A stretch of 64,000 bases of DNA from positions 372,001 through 436,000 of the forward strand of contig OZ251449.1 in the NCBI GenBank assembly GCA_965242505.1. Direction: 5' to 3'. A program made the position numbers and the translations under genes. Below are positions 1 to 9,000 of this stretch, piece by piece (positions within the stretch are counted from its first letter, which is position 1; the number at the start of each line of letters is the position of its first letter). The stretch is from UBA2966 sp965242505 (GTDB lineage: Bacteria; Pseudomonadota; Alphaproteobacteria; UBA2966). The notes under the pieces are model-generated. The model saw nothing but the letters and a program-made list of their open reading frames with translations. It ran no database searches and was not told the origin of the DNA.

Positions 1-2
1 TG

Positions 3-3000
3 AGCCGTCCATCGAGCGCGGCGACGACGGTGACGGTGGCGGGCGTGTCGGGCTTCTACGCGGTGGGCTCGGACGCGACGATCGTGATTGCGGCGGGGGA
101 GACGGCGAACGCTGCGGACACGGCGACGATCAACGCCGTGAACGACGACGTGGACAACGTGGGTAACCGCACGGTGACGGTGACGGGAACGGCGTCCAAC
201 GGCCAGGCCGCCGCCGAGTTGGAGACCGTGGCCGTGACCGGCGTGAGCCTCACGCTGACGGACGACGAGGGCGCGCCGACGGTGACGCTGAAGCTGTCGT
301 CTTCGTCGATTTCGGAGAGCGGCGGGGTGGCGACGGTGACGGCGACGCTTTCCGGCAAGTCGAGCGAAGCGGCGACGCTGATGGTGACGGCGGCGGGCGC
401 CGGGTTCACGCTGTCGAGCGCGAGGACATTGACGATAGCGGCGGGATCGACGGCGAGTACCGGCGCGGTAACGGTGACGGCGGTCGACGACGCGACGGAC
501 GGGCCGGACAAGTCGGTGACGGTCTCGGCCACGGTGAGCGGCGACAGCGGGGTGGCGAACCCGGCCGCCGTGAGGCTGACCATCGAGGACGACGACGGTC
601 CGCCGGCGCTGTCGATCTCGTCGCCGGGCGTGGCGGAAGGGGCGGCGGGATCGACGGCGACGTTGACCTTCGAGGTGACGTTGAGCGCGAAGAGCGGCAA
701 GGAGGTCACGGTCGCCTACGCGGAGGGGACGGGCGGCGCGGCGACGGCGGGGACGGACTACACGGCGTTTGCCGCCGGCGCGCTGACCTTTGCGGCGGGG
801 GAGACGAGCAAGACGGTCTCGGTGACGGTGACGGGCGACGCGACGGACGAGCCGGACGAGACGGTGAAGGTCGTGCTGCGCGGTCCGGTGAACGCGACGT
901 TGGGCGCCGCGGCCGGGACGGGGACGATCAGGGACGACGACGCGGCGCCTTCGGTGACGCTGGCGTTGTCATCTTCGTCGATCTCGGAGGATGGGGGCGT
1001 GTCGACGGTGAGCGCCACCCTCTCGCATCGGTCGAGCCAGCCGACGACGGTGACGGTGACGGCGTCGGCGGGTTCGTACACGGCGGCGTCGGACTTCACG
1101 CAGACGGGCGCGACGCTGACGGTGGCGGCGGGCGCGACGGCGAGCGCGGGCGTCGTGACGGTGTCGGCGGTGAACGACGCGGAGGACGCGGCCAACGACA
1201 AGACGGTGACGGTATCGGCGACGGCGGGCAACGGTCAGGGGATTGCGGGGAACCCGTCGCCGGTGGCGCTGACCATCGAGGACGACGACGTGGACCTGAA
1301 GCCGACGTTCGGCGATCAGCAGATTGCGAGCCGTCTGTGGCCGGTCTCGACCGTGATCCCGCGCCTCACGCTGCCGCGGGCGACGGGCGGCGACGGGACG
1401 CTGACCTACACGCTGTCGCCGGCCTTGCCGTCGTGGTTGTCGCGGAACGGCTTCTTCGTGACGGGGACGACGCCGGACGCTCCGACGAATCAGAAGGAAT
1501 ACGTCTGGACGGCCACGGACGAAGACGGCGACGCGGCGACGCTCCCGTTCCTCGTCGCGGTGATCGCCTCGGGCGACCCGCCGCGGCTGGTGAACCCGCC
1601 GGGGATCGTGGTGAACACGGGCAACCTGCCGTCGCTGTCGGTGTCGTCGCCGCGGGTGGCGGAGGGTGCATCGGGTTCGACGGCGACGCTGAGCTACACG
1701 GTGACGCTGAGCGCGGCGAGCACGGCGGAGGTGACGGTAGGTTACGCGGACGCGGGGACGGGGACGGCGACATCGGGCGCGGACTACACGGCTCTCGCGA
1801 CGGGAACGCTGACGTTTGCGGCGGGGGAGACGAGCAAGACGGTGGACGTGACGGTGGCGGGCGATGGTGTGGACGAGCCGGACGAGACGGTGGCGTTGGC
1901 GTTGAGCGGTCCGGTGAACGCGCAGGTTCCGGTGAGCGGTCGGACGGGGACGGGGACGATCGCGGACGACGACGCGGTGCCGGGCGTGACGCTGGCGCTG
2001 GCGTCGTCGTCGATCTCGGAGGACGGCGGTGCGACGTCGGTGAGCGCGACGCTCTCGCACCCGTCGAGCGCGGCGACGACGGTAACGGTGACGGGGGCGA
2101 CGGGTTTCTACGTGGCGGGTTCGGACGCGACGATCGTGATTGCGGCGGGGAGTACGTCCAACGCCACGGACACGGCGGCGATAAACGCCGTGAACGACGA
2201 CGTGGACAACGTGGGTAACCGCACGGTGACGGTGACGGCGACCGCATCCAACGACCAGGCCGCCGCCGATTCGCAGACCATGGCTGTGGCCGGGGCGAGC
2301 CTCACGCTGACGGACGATGAAGCGACCCCGACCGTCGCGCTGTCGCTGTCGTCTTCTTCGGTTTCGGAGAGCGGCGGTGTGGCGACGGTGACGGCGACGC
2401 TTTCCGGCAAGTCGAGCGAAGCGGTGACGCTGACGGTGGGGGCGGCGGCGGGAGCGAACGCGGCGGCCACGGACTTCACGCTGTCGGGCGCGAAGACGCT
2501 GACCATCGGGGCGGGATCGACGGTGAGCGCGGGCGTGGTGACCGTGACGGCGAACGACGACGCGACGGACGGGCCGGACAAGTCGGTGACGGTCTCGGCC
2601 ACGGTGAGCGGCGACAGCGGCGTGTCGGACCCGAGCACCGTGACGCTCGCCATCACGGACGACGACGTGGCGCCGGGTGTGACGCTGGCGTTGGCGGCTT
2701 CGTCGATCCCGGAGAACGGCGGTACGACCACGGTGAGCGCCGCCCTGTCGCATCCGTCGAGCGCCGCTACCACGATCACCGTGACGGCGCTTGAAGGCGC
2801 CTACACCGTGGATTCGGCGGACGCGACGATCGTGATTGCGGCGGGGAGTACGTCGAACGCCACGGACACGGCGACGATTACGGCGGTGGACGACGCCATC
2901 GACAACGTGGGCAATCGCACGGTGACGGTGACGGGAACGGCGTCCAACGGCCAGGCCGCCGCCGAGTCGGAGACCGTGGCCGTGACCGGCGCGAGCCTCA

Positions 3001-6000
3001 CGCTGACGGACGACGAGGGCGCGCCCTCGTCGACGCTGAAGCTGTCGTCTTCTTCGATTTCGGAGAGCGGCGGGGTGGCGACGGTGACGGCGACGCTTTC
3101 CGGCACGTCGAGTGCGGCGGTGACGCTGACGGTATCGGCGGCGGGCGCCGGGTTCACGCTGTCGAGCGCGAGGACGCTGACCATCGCGGCGGGATCGACG
3201 GCGAGTACCGGCGCAGTAACGGTGACGGCGGTCGACGACGCGATGGACGGGCCGGACAGGTCGGTGACGGTTTCGGCCACGGCGAGCGGCGCTGGCGGGG
3301 TGGCGGATCCGTCCGCCGTGACGCTGACCATCGCGGACGACGACGGTCCGCCGGCGTTGTCGATCTCGTCGCCGGGCGTGACGGAAGGGGCGGCGGGATC
3401 GACGGCGACGTTGACCTTCGAAGTGACGTTGAGCGCGAAGAGCGGCAAGCAGGTGACGGTCGCCTACGCGGAGGGGACGGGCGGCGCGGCGACGGCGGGG
3501 ACGGACTACACGGCGCTTGCCGCCGGCGCGCTGACCTTCGCGGCGGAGGAGACGAGCAAGACGATCGCGGTGACGGTGACGGGCGACGCGACGGACGAGC
3601 CGAACGAGACGGTGAAGGTCGTGCTGAGCGGCCCGGTGAACGCGACGTTGGGCGCGGCGACCGGGACGGGGACGATCAGGGACGACGACGCGGCGCCTTC
3701 GGTGACGCTGGTTCTGTCATCGTCGTCGATCTCGGAGGATGGGGGCGTGTCGACGGTGACGGCGCGGCTTTCCGGCAAGTCGAGCCAGCCGACGACGGTG
3801 ACGGTGACGGCGTCGGCGGGTTCGTACACGGCGGCGTCGGACTTCACGCAGACGGGCGCGACGCTGACGGTGGCGGCGGGGGCGACGGCCAGCGCGGGCG
3901 TCGTGACGGTGTCGGCGGTGAACGACTCGGAGGACGCGGCCAACGACAAGACGGTGACGGTGTCGGCGACGGCGGGCAACGGTCATGGGATTGCGGGGAA
4001 CCCGTCGCCGGTGGCGCTGACCATCGAGGACGACGACGTGGACCTGAAGCCGACGTTCGGCGATCAGCAGATTGCGAGCCGTCTGTGGCCGGTCTCGACC
4101 GTGATCCCGCGCCTCACGCTGCCGCGGGCGACGGGTGGCGATGGGACGCTGACCTACACGCTGTCGCCGGCCTTGCCGTCGTGGTTGTCGCGGAACGGCT
4201 TCTTCGTGACGGGGACGACGCCGGACGCTCCGACGAATCAGAAGGAATACGTCTGGACGGCCACGGACGAAGACGGCGACGCGGCGACGCTCCCGTTCCT
4301 CGTCGCGGTGATCGCCTCGGGCGACCCGCCGCGGCTGGTGAACCCGCCGGGGATCGTGGTGAACACGGGCAACCTGCCGTCGCTGTCGGTGTCGTCGCCG
4401 CGGGTGGCGGAGGGTGCATCGGGTTCGACGGCGACGCTGAGCTACACGGTGACGCTGAGCGCGGCGAGCACGGCGGAGGTGACGGTAGGTTACGCGGACG
4501 CGGGGACGGGAACGGCGACGTCGGGCGCGGACTACACGGCTCTCGCGACGGGAACGCTGACCTTCGCGGCGGGGGAGACGAGCAAGACGGTGGACGTGAC
4601 GGTAACGGGCGATGGTGTGGACGAGCCGGACGAGACGGTGGCGTTGGCGTTGAGCGGTCCGGTGAACGCGCAGGTTCCGGTGAGCGGTCGGACGGGGACG
4701 GGAACGATCGAGGACGACGACGCGGTGCCGGGCGTGACGCTGGCGCTGGCGTCGTCGTCGATCTCGGAGGACGGCGGCGCGACGTCGGTGAGCGCGACGC
4801 TCTCGCACCCGTCGAGCGCGGCGACGACGGTGACGGTGACGGGGGCGACGGGTTTCTACGTGGCGGGGTCGGACGCGACGATCGTGATTGCGGCGGGGAG
4901 TACGTCCAACGCTACGGACACGGCGGCGATAAACGCCGTGAACGACGACGTGGACAACGTGGGTAACCGCACGGTGACGGTGACGGCGACCGCATCCAAC
5001 GACCAGGCCGCCGCCGATTCGCAGACCATGGCTGTGGCCGGGGCGAGCCTCACGCTGACGGACGATGAAGCGACCCCGACCGTCGCGCTGTCGCTGTCGT
5101 CTTCTTCGGTTTCGGAGAATGGCGGTGCGGCGACGGTGACGGCGACGCTTTCCGGCAAGTCGAGCGAGGCGGTGACGCTGACGGTATCGGCGAGCGGGGA
5201 CGGGTTCACGCTGTCGGGCGCGAAGACGCTGACCATCGCGGCGGGGTCGACGGCGAGCGCGGGCGTGGTGACGGTGACGGCGAACGACGATTCGACCGAT
5301 GCGCCGGACAAGTCGGTGACGGTCACGGCCACGGCGTCGGGCGGCGGCGTGTCGGACCCGTCCGCCGTGACGCTCGCCATCGCGGACGACGATGCGGCTC
5401 CGGATGTGACGCTGGCGGTGGCGTCGTCGTCAATCTCGGAGAATGGCGGTGCGACATTGGTGAGCGCGACGCTCTCGCACCCGTCGAGCGCGGCGACGAC
5501 GGTGACGGTGACGGGTGTGTCGGGCTTCTACACGGCGGGTTCGGACGCGACGATCGTGATTGCGGCGGGGAGCACGTCGAACGCCATGGACACGGCGACG
5601 ATTACGGCGGTGGACGACGCCATCGACAACGTGGGCGACCGGAGCGTCACGGTGACGGGAACGGCGTCCAACGACCAAGCTGCCGCCGAGTCGGAGACCG
5701 TGGCCGTGGCCGGCGTGAGCCTCACGCTGACGGACGACGAGGGCGCGCCTTCGGCGACGTTGGCGCTGTCGTCTTCGTCGATTTCGGAGAACGGTGGGGT
5801 GGCGACGGTGACGGCGACGCTTTCCGGCAAGTCGAGCGAAGCGGTGACGCTGACGGTATCGGCGAGCGGCGCCGGGTTCACGCTGTCGAGCGTGAAGACG
5901 CTGACCATCGGGGCGGGATCGACGGCGAGCGCGGGCGTGGTGACGGTGACGGCGGTCGCCGATGCGACGGACGAGCCGGACAAGTCGGTGACGGTGTCGG

Positions 6001-9000
6001 CCACGGCGTCCGGCGGCGAGGTGGCGAACCCGGCGAGTAAGACGTTGACCATCGCGGACGACGACGCGGCGCCGGGTGTGACGCTGGCGTTGGCGGCTTC
6101 GTCGATCCCGGAGGATGGCGGCGCGACGTCGGTGAGCGCCGCCCTGTCGCACCCGTCGAGCGCGGCGACGACGGTGACGGTGAGGGGCGTGACGGGCTTC
6201 TACACGGCGGGTTCGGACGCGACGATCGTGATTGCGGCGGGTGAGACGGCGAACGCTACGGACACGGCGACGATTACCGCGGTGGACGACGCCATCGACA
6301 ACGTGGGTAACCGCACGGTGACGGTGACGGGCGCGGCGTCCAACGACCAGGCCGCCGCCGAGTCGGAGGCCGTGGCCGTGACCGGCGTGAGCCTCACGCT
6401 GACGGACGACGAGGGCGCGCCTTCGGCGACGCTGAAGCTGTCGTCTTCGTCGATTTCGGAGAGCGGCGGTGTGGCGACGGTGACGGCGGCGCTTTCCGGC
6501 AAGTCGAGCGCGGCGGTGACGCTGACGGTGGCGGCGGCGGCGGGAACGGGCGCGGTTTCGGGCGACTTCACGTTGTCGGGCGCGACGCTGACCATCGCGG
6601 CGGGGTCGACGGTGAGCGCAGGCGTGGTGACGGTGACGGCGAACGGCAACGACGTGGACTCGCCGGACAAGTCGGTGGCGGTCTCGGCCACGGCGTCGGG
6701 CGGCGGCGTGGCGAACCCGTCCGCCGTGACGCTGGCCATCACGGACGACGACGCGGCGCCGGGTGTGACGCTGGCGTTGGCGTCCTCTTCGATCTCGGAG
6801 AATGGCGGTGCGACGTCGGTGAGCGCCGCCCTGTCGCACCCGTCGAGCGCGGCTACCACGATCACCGTGACGGCGCTTGAAGGCGCCTACACCGTGGATT
6901 CGGCGGACGCGACGATCGTGATTGCGGCGGGGAGCACGGCGAACGCCACGGACACGGCGACGATTACCGCGGTGGACGACGACGTGGACAACGTGGTCGA
7001 CCGCACGGTGATGGTGGCGGGTACGGCGTCCAACGGCCAGGCCGCCGCCGAGTCGGAGACCGTGGCCGTGACCGGCGTGAGCCTCACGCTGACGGACGAC
7101 GAGGGTGCGCCGACGGCGACGCTGAAGTTGTCGTCTTCTTCGATTTCGGAGACCGGTGGTGTGGCGACGGTGACGGCGACGCTTTCCGGCAAGTCGGGCG
7201 CGGCGGTGACGCTGACGGTATCGGCAAGCGGCGCCGGCTTCACGCTTTCGAGCGCGAAGACGCTGACCATCGGGGCGGGATCGACGGCGAGCGCGGGTGT
7301 GGTGACGGTGACGGCGAACGACGACGCGACGGACTCGCCGGACAAGTCGGTGACGGTGTCGGCCACGGCATCCGGCGGCGGCGTGTCGAACCCGTCCGCT
7401 GTGACGCTCGCCATCACGGACGACGACGCGGCGCCGGATGTGACGTTGGCGTTGGCGGCTTCGTCGATCCCGGAGAACGGGGGCGCGACATCGGTGAGCG
7501 CCGCCCTGTCGCACCCGTCGAGCGCGGCGACGACGGTGACGGTGACGGGGGTGACGGGCCTCTACACGGTGGGTTCGGACGCGACGATCGTGATTGCGGC
7601 GGGGAGCACGGCGAACGCCACGGACACGGCGACGATTACGGCGGTGGACGACGCCATCGACAACGTGGGCGACCGGAGCGTCACGGTGACGGCGACCGCT
7701 TCCAACGGCCAAGCCGCCGCCGATTCACAGACCATGGCCGTGACCGGGGCGAGCCTCACGCTGACGGACGACGAGGGCGCGCCTTCGGCGACGCTGAAGC
7801 TGTCGTCTTCGTCGATCCTGGAGAACGGCGGGGTGGCGACGGTGACGGCGACGCTTTCCGGCAAGTCGAGCGCGGCGGTGACGCTGACGGTGTCGGCGGC
7901 GGCGGCGGGAACGGGCGCGGTTTCGGGCGACTTCACGCTTTCGAGCGCGAAGACGCTGACCATCGGGGCGGGATCGACGGCGAGCGCGGGCGTGGTGACG
8001 GTGACGGCGAACGACGACTCGACGGACTCGCCGGACAAATCGGTGACGGTCACGGCCACGGCGTCGGGCGGCGGCGTGGCGAACCCGTCCGCCGTGACGC
8101 TCGCCATCACGGACGACGAGACGCCCCCGACGGTTTCGCTGGCGCTGTCGTCTTCGTCGATTTCGGAGAACGGCGGCGTTGCGACGGTGACGGCGCGGCT
8201 TTCCGGCAAGTCGAGCGAGGCGGTGACGCTGACGGTGGGGGCGTCGCCGGGGTCGGGGACGGACTTCACGCAGACGGGGACGACGCTGACCATCGCGGCG
8301 GAGTCCACGACCAGCACGGGCGCGGTGACGGTGAGGGGCGCCGACGACGGCGTGGCGGAGGGGAGCGAGCAGATCACGGTTTCGGGAACGGCTGCGGGCG
8401 GCAACGGCGTGGCCGATCCGTCATCGCTGACGCTGACGCTGACCGACGACGATACGCCGCAGACGACGCTGGTTCTGTCTTCCACGTCGATTGCGGAGGC
8501 GGGCGGTGTGGCGACGGTGACGGCGCGGCTTTCCGGCAAGTCGAGCGTGGCCGTGACGGTGACGGTGTCGGCGTCGCCGGGATCGGGGACGGATTTCACG
8601 CTGAGCGCAGCGAACACGTTGACCTTCGCGGCGAACGCCACGACGAGCATGGGCGTGGTGACGGTGACGGGAGTGGACGACGACACCGACGCGCCGAACA
8701 AGTCGGTGACCGTTTCGGGCGCGGCGTCGGACGGTCTGGGTCTTGTGAACGACCCGCCCGCCGAGACCCTGACCATTGCGGACGACGACGCGGCGCCGCG
8801 TGTGACGCTGGCGTTGTCGTCGTCGTCGATTTCGGAGAACGGCGGCGTGTCGACGGTGACGGCGACGTTGGACCGTCCGTCGAGCCAGCCGACGACGGTC
8901 ACGGTGTCGGCGTCGCCGGGATCGGGGACGGACTTCACGCTGTCGGGAACGACGCTGACCGTCGCGGCGGGCGCGACGGCGAGCGCCGGCGCGGTGACGA

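Noticed and set aside
5430..7712. Long arginine/histidine-rich frames on the - strand opposite AT1
   Set aside because: They follow the repeat period of AT1 exactly and lack any motif or start signal.
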